Shown here piece by piece: positions 25,070 to 37,486 of a DNA stretch of 64,000 bases. The number at the start of each line of letters is the position of its first letter. The stretch's first letter is position 1. The DNA lies in the NCBI GenBank assembly GCA_016630905.1, contig WBMQ01000008.1, positions 806,001 through 870,000 of the forward strand. Reading direction: 5' to 3'. Below the pieces are notes generated by a model. That model saw only the letters and a program-made list of their open reading frames with translations, was not told the DNA's origin and did not search any database. The position numbers were made by a program, and so were the translations under genes. Source of the DNA: Capillidium heterosporum. Taxonomy: Eukaryota > Entomophthoromycota > Entomophthoromycetes > Entomophthorales > Capillidiaceae.

Positions 25070-26128
25070 ATGCGTATATTCCACTTAATTCTTTTACTAC
25101 AAGCCTACTTAGGTTTTCAATTCTGGACAACAAAGAATTCAACTTCCATCCCAAGTTCCAAGTCGAAATCACCAGTTGAAGAACCTTTAGAAAAAGGTGT
25201 AGCTTTGAATGACGACAAGTTACCTTCCGGCTGGTCCTATATGGAGGATAACGACCCTAAACAAGTAGTCAAGCAAAAGAAGTTTGTCTCCAATCACAAG
25301 ACCCCCATCTTCACTCCAAAGTTAGCCGATTCCAAACTAGTTGCTGAAGCCAAATTGTACGCGCGGTACGCTGGAGCGGCCTATTGCAAGCAGAGTTTAA
25401 GTGTCACTAATTGGAATTGTACCATCCATTGCCTGCCCAGCCTAACTTCACACACCAAAGTAAAAGGCCTCTTCGAAAATCAAGAGTACAAGACAAGAGG
25501 CTATATAGCTACTAACGACAACAAAAAGAAAATAATCGTAAGTTTTAGAGGCAGTAACAAGTGGAGGAACTTTATGTCTGACCTCAAGATTCTAAAATTG
25601 GATTATAGTTTAACCAACTTGGACAAGAATGTCAAAGTGCATAGAGGTTTCGTTAGAGCTACTAACTCGCTGTTGAATCCCATATTATACAACTTGAACC
25701 GACTTTTCAAAGATAACAAGTACAAAGATTACGAAGTTGTTATCTGTGGCCACAGTTTAGGTGGTGCTATGGCCGTGCTTTTCGCTTTGGAGTTGAAACC
25801 TAAGATTAAGAACATGATTAAAGTGTTCACCTATGGGCAACCTCGCATAGGGAACTTGGACTTTGTAAACTACGTCAACAACTCGACTATACCTATCGTC
25901 CGTGTAACTAATGGTAATGACCCGGTACCTCATTTACCACCTACTTTGATGGGCTTCAGGCATCACAACCGTGAGTTATTTATCGATGGCAAGCTAGGTA
26001 CCGTCAGTTGCAACTTGGCCACTTCCAATTTGGTAGAAGATGTCCACTGCTCAGCCAAGAATCGCATACTATTGAACCCCAATAGCCATCTCAAGGCTTG
26101 GGATGTCCTGCTGGGTACCTATTGCTGA
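25070..26128 (+). CDS. Secreted class-3 lipase (Rhizomucor-type alpha/beta hydrolase)
   Basis: Intronless, 352 residues. A signal peptide (MRIFHLILLLQAYLGF) is followed by a Ser/Lys-rich propeptide-like stretch to about residue 80. The catalytic domain matches Rhizomucor lipases: ARYAGAAYCKQ near its start, oxyanion segment SFRGSNKWRNF (Ser162), nucleophile elbow CGHSLGGAMA (Ser229), YGQPRIGN, then GNDPVPHLPP (Asp284) and the catalytic His340 in NSHLKAW. Cysteines at positions expected for the Rhizomucor disulfides are visible (Cys106, Cys117, Cys121, Cys314, Cys327, Cys352). It should hydrolyse triacylglycerol outside the cell. A long propeptide is normal in this family. The basic, Lys-rich composition of the mature part is notable for a secreted lipase. 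Confidence 0.94.
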   Translation: MRIFHLILLLQAYLGFQFWTTKNSTSIPSSKSKSPVEEPLEKGVALNDDKLPSGWSYMEDNDPKQVVKQKKFVSNHKTPIFTPKLADSKLVAEAKLYARYAGAAYCKQSLSVTNWNCTIHCLPSLTSHTKVKGLFENQEYKTRGYIATNDNKKKIIVSFRGSNKWRNFMSDLKILKLDYSLTNLDKNVKVHRGFVRATNSLLNPILYNLNRLFKDNKYKDYEVVICGHSLGGAMAVLFALELKPKIKNMIKVFTYGQPRIGNLDFVNYVNNSTIPIVRVTNGNDPVPHLPPTLMGFRHHNRELFIDGKLGTVSCNLATSNLVEDVHCSAKNRILLNPNSHLKAWDVLLGTYC

Positions 26129-26834
26129 TTTATTTGCTATTTCCTTTGCTGTTTCCAACAGTTTACGTTTATTAAAGCCTTATTATTCTAGTATTTTTTC
26201 GGATTTTGCATGGTAGATAAATGGCTGTCATACAAACTATACTCTACTATTTATATTTCCAATTGCTTTTAGTATTTACTCGACTTTTGATGTCTACCTT
26301 TTTATTCATTCTAAACTTGTAATCTGCCTATTACCACTTCTCTTTCGGTCAGCTTGATGTTGATATCTTGTAACATTACCTATCTTTATTCGATTCTTTT
26401 ACTCGGTCAGGATAGACATATCAACTTATATTACTTAAAAAACTATGTATTCAAACTACATTCGACTTTCATCAATTTTAACCACTTATATTTACATCGA
26501 TCGAATCTTTTGGTTGTATTATATAGACCTCATATACATTAATTTAAATATGGAGGTTGGAATTGAATGTAATCAAAAGCTTCTTGAATGTATGATAAAT
26601 CGGCATTTTTATTTAGAATACCAAGACTAGGACATCGTTTGAAAGGTACTTGTTGATGTGTGGCCGTAGAAATTTGAACAAATCCTTGCTGTGCATTTCT
26701 CATTCTAATAAAATATACCTTTTAATTGACTTTGTATTGGCTGCTATCAATTTCTGCAATCAACTGTTTATAGTGCTATAGGCTTATAATAAAGGGACAT
26801 GTAGAGATATAGTTTAATTAAAGAACCTAATTGG
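26129..26834. other. Intergenic, AT-rich
   Basis: Convergent flanks of the lipase and the PLP-enzyme gene. Overlapping open frames at 26354-26630 are Leu/Ile/Tyr-rich chance frames. Confidence 0.6.
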
Positions 26835-28058
26835 CTACAAATCCTCAATAACCTTCAAAATTGCCTTACCCAAGAAGTGAAAGTCCTCCACCTCCAAAAA
26901 GATCTGAGCCGAAAGTCGGATATACCATCTTTCCTCAAACTTAAAGACTTTGATCCTACAGTTGAAGTCGCGTACCAAATTGTTCAACACAACATTGCCA
27001 ATTTTGTCATCACCATTGAGATGTTCCTTAGGGTGCCCTTTAGAAAACAATGGTATATTGATCATGGAGGAGATTTGATCCTTAGTACCCAAAACCTGTA
27101 CTTTCAGGTAGTCAGCTACTACGTTACCACCTACCCAAGCTAAATCCTTGAGGTAATTTTTGATGATATCGTCACCTAGTCGGAATCTAAAGTTTAACGC
27201 CTGCTCGACAGCCAACCAGGTAGAGAAATCAATGGTCCCGGGCCACACGAACTTCTCGCGCAAGGTTTTGGACCCGTAGCCGTAGGTAGTTACGGCAGGT
27301 TGAACGAAGTGATGATGTTTAGTCTTGACATAGAGTACAGCGGTTGGTCGGTAACAGTATCCCCACTTGTGCAAGTTAGTAAACAAATAGTCGACGTCCA
27401 GCTCGGTCAAGTCCAAGTCGATGGAACCAAAGGCATGAGCTGCATCTACGGCAACTTCAATCTCATGTAACTTCAGCTGCTTGACTATAGCTTGGAAAGG
27501 TAAAACTAAGCCGGGAATGGAGCTGATGGCATCGACTACCGCCAACTTGACTTTGATGCCTTTGGACTTTAACTCTTGCAGCTTGGAAGTCAAGTTGTCC
27601 AATACGCTGCCATCATCTTCGATAACGATGGTGTTGATCTTGTAGTTATCTATTAGATATTGGATCGTCAGTTGGACGGCATGGTAGGTAGTTGAAAAGT
27701 ACAACAGATAGTCGCCCTCGTTCCAAGTGTGGCTTTTCAAAACTATGTTGGCACCTTGGGTTGCATTGTTGATGAAAGTTAGGTCGGAGGGATAGCAGTT
27801 CAGGTATTTGGATACGAAACCTAAGTTCACCTCCAACTGCTTAGGTATGGTATCTAATATGTACTGATCGGGATGGCTTTCGATCTGATCTAACCAATCG
27901 ATCCTTGAATTACGTACACATTTGGGTACAGTGCCGTAGCTACCATTGTTGAAGTGTCGCAAGTTGGGACTCAATTGGAATTCGGATAATAGGCTGGACC
28001 CAAGCTTTGTACCATCCAAGCCAACTGTAGTGGAGAGCCGTTCTAAATCCGCTTCCAT
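26835..28058 (-). CDS. Class V aminotransferase-fold PLP enzyme (isopenicillin-N-epimerase-like / cysteine desulfurase-like)
   Basis: Intronless, 407 residues, the usual length. The PLP-binding Lys231 is in TNLHKWGY, and the PLP ring-contacting Asp205 and His208 are in VAVDAAHAFG. Family landmarks include RHFNNGSYGTVPK near the start, FINNATQGANIVL, and a C-terminal RLSAQIFLEVEDFHFLGKAI. The FNNGSYG and LHKWGY pattern is that of the fungal/bacterial isopenicillin N epimerase-like group. That group includes Egt2-type lyases of ergothioneine synthesis and L-cysteine desulfhydrases, so the substrate cannot be fixed from sequence. No targeting signal is seen, so it is probably cytosolic. A TATA box lies about 50 bp upstream. 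Confidence 0.88.
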   Translation of the reverse strand: MEADLERLSTTVGLDGTKLGSSLLSEFQLSPNLRHFNNGSYGTVPKCVRNSRIDWLDQIESHPDQYILDTIPKQLEVNLGFVSKYLNCYPSDLTFINNATQGANIVLKSHTWNEGDYLLYFSTTYHAVQLTIQYLIDNYKINTIVIEDDGSVLDNLTSKLQELKSKGIKVKLAVVDAISSIPGLVLPFQAIVKQLKLHEIEVAVDAAHAFGSIDLDLTELDVDYLFTNLHKWGYCYRPTAVLYVKTKHHHFVQPAVTTYGYGSKTLREKFVWPGTIDFSTWLAVEQALNFRFRLGDDIIKNYLKDLAWVGGNVVADYLKVQVLGTKDQISSMINIPLFSKGHPKEHLNGDDKIGNVVLNNLVRDFNCRIKVFKFEERWYIRLSAQIFLEVEDFHFLGKAILKVIEDL

Positions 28059-28105
28059 AGTTCTTTTTGCTATAAAATTTCTAGGTGCTGCTTTCTAGTG
28101 ATTCC

Positions 28106-28113
28106 CTTTTATA
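28106..28113 (-). promoter_or_regulatory. TATA box of the PLP-enzyme gene
   Basis: TATAAAAG on the minus strand, about 50 bp upstream of the ATG at 28058. Confidence 0.65.
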
Positions 28114-29246
28114 CGGCTTTAAGTCTATCTTTGCTGAAGTTCGGATGCTGACGTGTTCCCTTAAAATCATGGTCAACTGACTGGAATACATTGGATCGTC
28201 GCGTATATAGACCTAAAATTAGCTGATTTTTATTGAAGGTGATGAGCTTTTATATAGATGTTTGATTTAGAGGGTTCTCAATAAAGTATTCTAATTGCAT
28301 ACAACATGCTGTTTTCTACCTTGTATTTTAATAGACTTTTGAGAACTGTTGATTTTTAATTGTATATAGGTACAGTATTTGAAAGTGCAAGCATTTGAAC
28401 TAGCAAATTTTCAAAATGTATATATATACCTTTTTACGTTAAACCTTTCTGAAGTTTAGACTATATCCTCCAATCTATCAACCATTTTTCAAAAAATATC
28501 ATACAAAAACTAGATTTTAGGCGTCTAGTTATAGATATACTTTGAAAATTTGGGTCAGTTGGAGTACTCTATACCATATAAGGGCAGAAACTATACAATA
28601 AAACCAACATACATCAAAATATAGATATTTATCTGCTAAAAATGCTCTGCCAGACCATAGGAGGTTATATACCTGCGAGGCCAAAGTATTGTTATAAGAG
28701 TGCTAAAACTTAAGTATAACATATATTTCTACATCCAGCAGTATACGAATTATGAATATAAAAACTTGCCAACAGTGACCATCGTTCTATTGATAGTTGA
28801 ATTGTGTCTTAAAAGGTAAGTGTCCTAAAATTTTTGAATAGTTAATATAAAAACTTTGAAAGTCTAAATATATGAAAGTTTAAAAGCTGGCACAATATTG
28901 ATGTATATCATAGTGCAGGTATTTTATTAAATACTAAATTTAGAAAATAGCTAGAGCATATGTGAAAGGCTCTACAAAAGTAGTTTAATAAAGACTACAA
29001 GCATTTGAAAATTCAAGAGAGTCACAAATTCGATTGACTAAAAGCATTAAATTCTTTGCCTTTTGGAAATACGAAAATGAACAAAATCATCAAGATAAAT
29101 TAAATAGCACAAAATAAACATGTAGATAATTTGAAACTAAAATTGAAAAAGGGGATCCGCGCCAAACAAACGTAGAGAAATCCATGAATAAACAACTTAC
29201 TTGAAACCCCTGGGTAGTATTGCCGCTTTTATTGCATAAATAGAAA
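28114..29246. other. Intergenic, AT-rich
   Basis: Between the promoter of the PLP-enzyme gene and the 3' end of the eS28 gene. No gene-like frame or RNA recognised. Confidence 0.6.
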
Positions 29247-29548
29247 TTAACGGAGACGACGGGCTTCACGTTCGGATTCGAGCAAAGTCAAAATGTCCTG
29301 CTCACGGACGGGGCCCTTAACGTTACGGATGATGGAGCGGTTCGGGTCATCAATGAACTCAACACGGACTTGGGTGACACCACCACGGGAACCGGTACGG
29401 CCCAAAACTTTGATAACTTTGGCGAGCTTGATAGTGGTCGATTTTTGATCCTACATAGTTTAAAGAAAGAATACAGCAATTAGTAAATGATAACGTTGTA
29501 TTTATTAGATGGATGTAAATATAGTTAGTTGAAATATGTACGCACCAT
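29247..29548 (-). CDS. RPS28: 40S ribosomal protein eS28 (first exon is the ATG alone)
   Basis: Two exons encode 67 residues of the small-subunit protein eS28: [40 protein letters not shown], and the invariant C-terminus [11 protein letters not shown]. Exon 2 begins at 29450 with GATCAAAAATCG. The only way to supply a start is an ATG at 29546-29548 directly followed by a GTGCGT donor. The first exon therefore contributes exactly one codon and the intron is 95 nt, long for this window. The resulting N-terminus ([13 protein letters not shown]) fits the family. Introns next to the start codon are common in fungal ribosomal protein genes. Confidence 0.93.
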
Positions 29549-29693
29549 GTTGTCAAGGGATAGCAAACTTTACTACAAAAGCTGTTAGAAAGAAAGGATA
29601 AACAATTTAAATTACTAGGTAAAAAACCAATAAATTTCGTTGAATCAGCCCAAGGTTTTCACCTCTTATACTCACTTAGTAGCAAATATTTAA

Positions 29694-29765
29694 GCCCATG
29701 TGGCCAAGTGGTAAGGCGTCTGTCTTGTAAACAGAAGATCAGTGGTTCGATCCCGCTTCTGGGCA
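29694..29765 (+). tRNA. tRNA-Thr (anticodon TGT)
   Basis: Cloverleaf of 72 nt starting GCCCATGTGGCCAAGTGGT. D-arm GCC...GGC; anticodon stem TCTGT/ACAGA around CTTGTAA (anticodon TGT, reads ACA); T-arm AGTGG/CCGCT with loop TTCGATC; acceptor GCCC/GGGC and discriminator A. One acceptor mismatch is seen at pair 6. No intron. Confidence 0.95.
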
Positions 29766-30190
29766 AACCTTTTTGCTATTACTTTCTAATAGCATCTATC
29801 TGTAGTTGTAGAGCTTGCTTAGTCATCTAGATGCTATATCACGTGGTTTCTGGGCTAGAAGGATTATTGTAGAGTCCGATTTAAAAAGTTCCAAATCAAA
29901 TGCATTATAGCTAACTACTTTAATTATTTTAAAGATCGATTTTTTGAGCATCTTGAGAACTCTAAAGCTTCTATTTTAATACATGTATAGTAAATAAATA
30001 TAATGAAACCTAAATAACTTGGTATAAATAGGCATACATCTAGTTAAATGTAAAAATGAATAAGAGAACCAATTAATTTTTGGTTAATGAAGACAATATA
30101 GTTATCTAACATTTATTCTTAAAGCTTTTCCAAGCAACTCAAAGGTTAAAATAATATCGAAATCAACTCACCACTACATCTACTCTCCCA
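29766..30190. other. Intergenic
   Basis: A T-rich run directly after the tRNA (CTTTTTGC) can serve as the RNA polymerase III terminator. Nothing else is seen. Confidence 0.6.
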
Positions 30191-31751
30191 TTACTCCAAG
30201 AAATTGTCAGATTCTTCTACTAGATACTCAAACTGCCATACCTTTTGCACTGAGTCATAGTGTTCGAATTTGGTGCCACTAGCTTGTTCCAGTTCTTTAA
30301 GCCATTCCTTATATGAATCGCTTTCGGTATCGTTGTCGTCTTCATAGGAAATGTGGTTGAGCTCAACCATCAGTTTAGAACCGAAAGTGTAATTAGAGTA
30401 CCATTGGCTTGGCTTAAAGTCGAAACTACCAAGCGCAAAGCGGAATTGCTGTAGGAACTCCAGTTGGGTGGTATGAGCAAACGACGAAGCAGCGATAGAG
30501 CCGGTCATCGTGGCCTTGCCAAAGTGGGGGTGAGTTACCGTAATTTGGTTGATTTTGGTGTTGGAAACTAGACCTCGGCGCAAGATTCTGTTAAACGGTG
30601 GTGCCATGCTCAGTGGAAGTTCGCTAAGCTCTGAGGACATTTCTACAAGTTGACTGTAGGGCATTTGGATTGTCTTCGTCATCATCACTATTAGACTCTG
30701 AAGCCTGCATGTCAGGATCGGAGAAATCAATTGACTTGAAAAAGAGATGTGACTGAGTTAATAGCTTGGGGTTGGTAAAATACTGATTGATGACTTCATC
30801 AGTAGGGCGTAGGCTGAATGGTGCAGTAAGTTCGAGCTCACCAACTACAGCAGGCAACTTTTTTGCTGATGTAAGTGCTCTTTGGGGAGGTTGAGTTCCA
30901 GTTGATGGTTCCAAAGCGCTGGGCTTATTGGCTGAGGCCTTGGGTTGACTAGAAGTTTCGATAGCCACACCCAAGGGTCTAGCAGGGGCTTGAGTTGATG
31001 TCGAAGGTATGGAAGATAAGAAAGACAGCTGTCCCCAGGGATCTTGATTGTCTATGGAGAACATGGGTAATTGAATCGCTGGGTTTTGATTGTTGGTGAG
31101 TTTTGAGGCTGAAGGCTGAGCAGCCCCGAAAGCTCCAGTGCCAAACCCAGTGCCCATCTGCGAGGTGGTACCAAATATTCCAGTTGACGGTTTGGTTGTA
31201 GCTCCAAAATTGCTAAAGCCAGTAGTGTTAGATCCGAAAGCAGTTGCTGGCTTCGAAGTGGAACTGAAGAGCCCTCCGCCAAAACTACCCGCAGATTGAG
31301 AAGTAGACGCAAAGCCCGTTGAAGGTTGAGAAGCTGCCCCTAGAGTACTGGTGCCGAACCCAGATATTGGCTGAGAAGTTGCTCCAAATGTACCCGCTCC
31401 AAACCCGCTTGAAGGTTGGGAAGTGGCTCCGAAAGAACCTGGTTGAGCTGTGCTACCAAATGCAGATGCTGGTTGGGATGTTGCTCCAAAACTACCTGTT
31501 CCAAAACTGCTTGCAGGTTGAGAAGTAGCTCCAAAAGCACTTGGCTGAGTTGTGCTACCAAATCCTGTTGAAGTTTGATTGCCAAAGGCTGAAGGTTGTT
31601 GAGAATTGATGCCAAATCCTCCACTAGTACTCCCAAATCCCCCAGTTGAAGCTTGCTGAGTATTGGTTCCAAATGCTCCACCTGTACTCCCAAAGCCACC
31701 AGTCGTACTTGAATTTCCAAATGCACCTGTATTCTTGTTTGCTATTGACAT
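30191..31751 (-). CDS. FG-repeat nucleoporin of the Nup98/Nup116 type (one apparent extra base)
   Basis: The first about 220 residues are FG repeats (GGFG, AFGATSQPASSFG and similar; Gln/Ser/Thr/Ala spacers, almost no charge), the permeability-barrier type of the nuclear pore. A linker with a Pro-rich, Lys-containing stretch follows. The frame then breaks near 30659-30661 (GGG on the plus strand). Skipping one base joins it to a C-terminal domain of about 170 residues. That domain resembles a diverged Nup98 autoproteolytic domain: INQITVTHPHFGKATMTGSI, FGSKLMVELNHIS, and near the end GTKFEHYDSVQKVWQFEY. The terminal His-Phe of the cleavage site is missing, so this copy should not self-cleave, as in yeast Nup100/Nup116, which end with the domain. 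No GLEBS motif was noticed. It is divergent from the SR kinase gene, with only 282 bp between. Confidence 0.78.
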
Positions 31752-32033
31752 AGGTTAAATATTGTTTAAAGTGAGCAATTAAAGATACTGTAAATCTATA
31801 GGATATAAAATAAATTGAATGTGTAGTTACCGCCAAACATAAGGATTATATTGTTTTTATTAGAACAAGGTTGGTTTGTAAGATAAACCCAAGAATCCTA
31901 AAAATTTCTCAAACTTGTGTTCTGTCACTTGCCAATAATCTCAAAAGGTTTGATGAGGTGCCCCAAATCTACCGAATTTTGAATAGGAAAAAAATTTAGA
32001 AAGCTTGTTCTTCAAAAGAAAACTTGGAGTAAT

Positions 32034-33753
<1,720 letters not shown>

Positions 33754-34427
33754 ACTAATTTCTAATTTTTAGCTCCACATAGACTGTCCTTTTCAATTTC
33801 AATTGCTAATCAAGTGCTGCAGACCTTTTCTTTCGTACACATGTCTACTGTAGGTGTCTAATTTTAAAATGGCTTTTGAGAATTTATTAGATTGTATATG
33901 GTAGATTAATTAAACTTTAGAAGCTATGTATTAACTATGAATTAATAAAAATGCTTTACACCGCTTAATGCAAAGTATCTAGTATAGTTTTTATTCTAAT
34001 CGTTTAGAAGCTATAAGACTTATTGAGATGTGTTTTAGTTTTAAATCATTAATACTAATACGTTTAGGAATACTTCCATATGCTTGTTAGTAGCCCATGT
34101 AAAGGATCCATTCTTCGCACATTGGAATATAGTTTAAATATCTTTAAATAACTTGGCGTATAATACCGATTTATATAAATCTATATATTGTGCATCGATG
34201 AACATACACTTCAACTATTACAATACATTTTGGCATGTATAATAAGGATGCTAATTTAAAGCTCAAAGTATATGATCCATAACTTCTTGATTTGTAGTAA
34301 TACATAAACAATAAAAAGAACATTGACAAAGCCATTTCCGTAAAGCCAACCTTGGGTTTACATTGTATCAAAAATACTTTATAAGTATGGTAGAGGATAT
34401 AGTTTAAAGAATTTATTGTACGACATA
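33754..34427. other. Intergenic, AT-rich
   Basis: Convergent flanks. The open frame 34171-34371 (-) has no conserved features and is not called. Confidence 0.6.
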
Positions 34428-34898
34428 TTATAATTCAGTCGTATAGATGTTGTTGTTTTCCAATTTTATGACACCCTTATCATCTTCATGCTCCCCCTGC
34501 CATATGACAGTTCCGTTCAAAACATAACCCCATTTCTTAAAGAGATTGTCAATTAAGTATGTTAACCATGGAACGTAGTGGTAAAATTTTTCAATGCCGT
34601 CCCATTGCAGACGATTGTCCTTAACCATCCACTGACACCAGAGACCTGGTAAATTGGATGGGGGTTTGCTGTGATCCAGAATATCGCGGTAACCCGGTTC
34701 TTTACCGGTATAGAATTCTCCTTCTTTACCGAAAGGTAGACCAACTAACTCTCTTGCCTCATCTGGTTTTTGGGACCACGAGTCATTTAACTTCATATGT
34801 CGAGTTCTACTAAACACGTTGATATAGTTGGCGTGCTTTTCATCGATAGGTGGAGTAATCTCAAAATATCCTTCCAATTCGGTTGTGTAGCCCATCAC
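34428..34898 (-). CDS. Small intronless protein of a bacterial-type conserved family, function unknown
   Basis: 156 residues, no intron. The C-terminal half has the arrangement I know from many uncharacterised bacterial proteins: LPGLWCQWMVKDNRLQWDG, EKFYHYVPWLTYLIDNLFKK, then WGYVLNGTVIWQGEHEDDKG and a short closing strand. The N-terminus (ELEGYFEITPPIDEKHANYI) also fits that family, which begins with a small alpha/beta segment of the type x-G-x-x-I-x-P-P-L. The gene sits in normal surroundings with its own TATA box, so it is expressed host DNA rather than contamination. The lack of introns and the family's mainly bacterial spread (recalled, not searched) suggest horizontal transfer. Two adjacent Met codons could start it; 34898 is the outer. 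Confidence 0.72.
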   Translation of the reverse strand: MMGYTTELEGYFEITPPIDEKHANYINVFSRTRHMKLNDSWSQKPDEARELVGLPFGKEGEFYTGKEPGYRDILDHSKPPSNLPGLWCQWMVKDNRLQWDGIEKFYHYVPWLTYLIDNLFKKWGYVLNGTVIWQGEHEDDKGVIKLENNNIYTTEL

Positions 34899-34974
34899 TA
34901 GTATTGATATTCCTGTCTCTGCTACTATAGTCAGTGTTCACTTTATGAAATCAAATCTAATACACTTTTGCTCT

Positions 34975-34982
34975 CTTATATA
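34975..34982 (-). promoter_or_regulatory. TATA box of the bacterial-type gene
   Basis: TATATAAG on the minus strand, about 77 bp upstream of the ATG at 34898. Confidence 0.6.
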
Positions 34983-35526
34983 GTCTGGCTTTTAGGTTCT
35001 GGTTGGGGAAATTGTAGCTTATATAAGGATGGAGGTAGTGAAATGGCGCAGTGTGAAGGAAGGAGAAAATTTGGACCCAAAATGATGTTCCTCGTAGAAT
35101 CACGAGTACTCATGGTTCTTTTTGAATCCCCTTGATGCGTAGTACTTTGACATCTAGTCCACTAACAAAAGCAGCGTTATTAATTTAACTTTATGCTTAC
35201 ATCATCTAATCAAAAGGCAAAACCAAGCCACAGCAAAAATAGCAACTGTTCCTATTTATTTAACATTTTAAATTATCAACTCTTTGTTAAATGTGTTCGA
35301 TAAATAAGAACATACCAAGGATTCCGCATTTATAATCAATAGCTCCCAATCAGATACAAAGTCGCTTACAGTCCCTTTGTTACGCATCTATATTAATTGA
35401 TTGGGAAATCTAAAACCTGCCAATTGGGTTTTGGTTTAAAAGCCAATTACTCCGCGCCAAAGATTTTGAAAGGTAGAAAATCGAGAGGATAGCTTAGTCA
35501 TTGCCATTTTTCTCAAGAATACAGCA
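34983..35526. other. Intergenic between divergent genes
   Basis: Remainder of the divergent promoter region upstream of SKP1. No clear element for SKP1 picked out. Confidence 0.55.
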
Positions 35527-36111
35527 ATGTCATCAAACGAGACTATTACTTTAATCACATCGGACGACAAGAAGGTAGTCGTCGCCAGAAATCTTATGGA
35601 GCAGTCCAAGCTCATCAAAGGTCTGTTGGAGGATACCAACATGCCCGATGTTGGTAAGTTACTTTTACTACTACTTTTCCTAATTTGAATAGAAATTCCA
35701 TTACCTAATGTCAAGGAAGAAACCTTGAAGAAGATCATTGAGTATTGTGAATACCACAAAGATGACCCTGAAGAGGAGGAAGATGAGGATGAGATTATCC
35801 CTAAGCCCAAATCCATCGAGGACATCGACCCATGGGATTTCACCTTTGCCAAAATCCCTAAGGAGCCTCTTTTCGAATTAGTTTTGGTAAGCAACCTTGT
35901 TCCTTCACCTATTTACTAACCTTCCTTTCTTAAGGCTGCTAACTATCTCGATATCAAGCCCCTTATTACCATCTGCTGCAAAATGGTTGCCAACATGATC
36001 CGTGGTAAAACTGTTGAGCAGGTCCGTGAAGAATTTAACATTGTTAACGACTTCACTCCCGAAGAAGAGGAGGAGATTCGCAAAGAGAACGCTTGGATCG
36101 AGAACCGGTAA
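35527..36111 (+). CDS. SKP1: Skp1, adaptor of SCF ubiquitin ligases
   Basis: Skp1 bridges cullin-1 to F-box proteins. Three exons encode about 165 residues: [40 protein letters not shown] with an acidic loop ([13 protein letters not shown]), then [40 protein letters not shown] and the F-box-binding tail [20 protein letters not shown] with ENAWIENR. All family hallmarks are intact. The tail residues that cap the F-box are conserved except for the usual fungal C-terminal substitutions. The introns are about 40 and 48 nt. The ATG at 35527 gives the expected N-terminus. Confidence 0.97.
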
Positions 36112-37486
36112 ATTAATGGGCTAGTGAGCTTAGATTCCCCTGCTCCATGCCATGCGTTGTCTGCTTTTATCTCTGACTAAATATTTTAATGTATACGGCT
36201 TTGTTTTATATTTTTACTTTGAACCTTTTGTTTATTCTGGAGTAGCCGTTTTATATATATGTATGGGTTTGACAGATTTTATGCAAATTTAATGTAAAGG
36301 ATGCTGAACTTGATATATAAGATTTACTAAAAGTTTGAAGTATGTTACACCTACTTTTACTAGTAGCAAATTGTTTGTCTTAATTTATTAGATATAGTTT
36401 TATTTATACTTGAGTTTAATTTCTATCACCAATTTCCAATACCTTATACCTGTAAACCTATACGCTATTTATCAATAGCAATATTTTAAGCCAAAAGTTA
36501 GGTATTTAAAATTCCTTTAAACTCATCGAGATATTCTAATAAGCTTCAGGTATGAAAACTGCTGACAAATAGTAATTTCCAAGATATATATAGCTAGATG
36601 ACTCAAGTCTTTATAATGGCTTTCCTTATAAAGAGCCTTGTTTTAAGGTAAACCTTGGTTAGGTATATAGTTTTCAAATCTTGAACTATAGTATACTTTT
36701 TATTATTAAAATGTATTAGATTGGTAGTTGGTGAAAGATTAGAAAGCTTCCTTTAGCTCCAGTTTACTTTTAGGTAACTTAATGTGTGGCGTTTTAAATC
36801 GGAACAGATGGAATGGCTCTGTAGAGTGACTAGAAGTTGCAGTTGTATATTGAGTTTGTATAGTTTACTTTCAAATTATTCTAACTGTACAACAAGGTGT
36901 CAAAGTATAATGTGTACCATGGCATCAACTCCCCATTATAAACATTAAAATGGGCACATTTTATGTTTACAAGTATAGTCTCTGGTGTAAAAGGCTGACG
37001 ATGTATGCTATACATGATTCAATATAAGCTTCACTTGTATAGTTTATTTTGGTGATAAGTTTTTGAAAACTTAAGATACAGACACTACAATAACAATAAC
37101 TTATTGAGGGTTGCAGCGCAAGTAACCATCAAAATATAACTAAAAGTCCAATAGAGCTGAATACTTAGCAGATAACTATAAACTTAAACCTTCAAGAAAC
37201 AATAAACGAAGCTTATATCTGCATTCTACTTCATAAAAGTGATTATCGACTATAGTCCTACTTCAACAGGGTTATAAGTTTATATCTATTATAGTTAACC
37301 TATCACCTAACTTTGACAAACAAAATCTAAACGTGCTATTAAAGAAATCTAAGTGCAAATGCATTACTTTTATAATAGGGCAATGAATTTTGTTTATGAA
37401 TACTGTGTTCAATGCAAAAAAATATAAATGTATAAAGTTTGAAGATAGCCAAAAAATAAACAAACGAACTATTTAATTAGGACAAC
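36112..37486. other. Intergenic, AT-rich
   Basis: 1.4 kb between convergent SKP1 and VFA1. The open frame 37272-37463 (-) looks random. Nothing supported. Confidence 0.6.
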
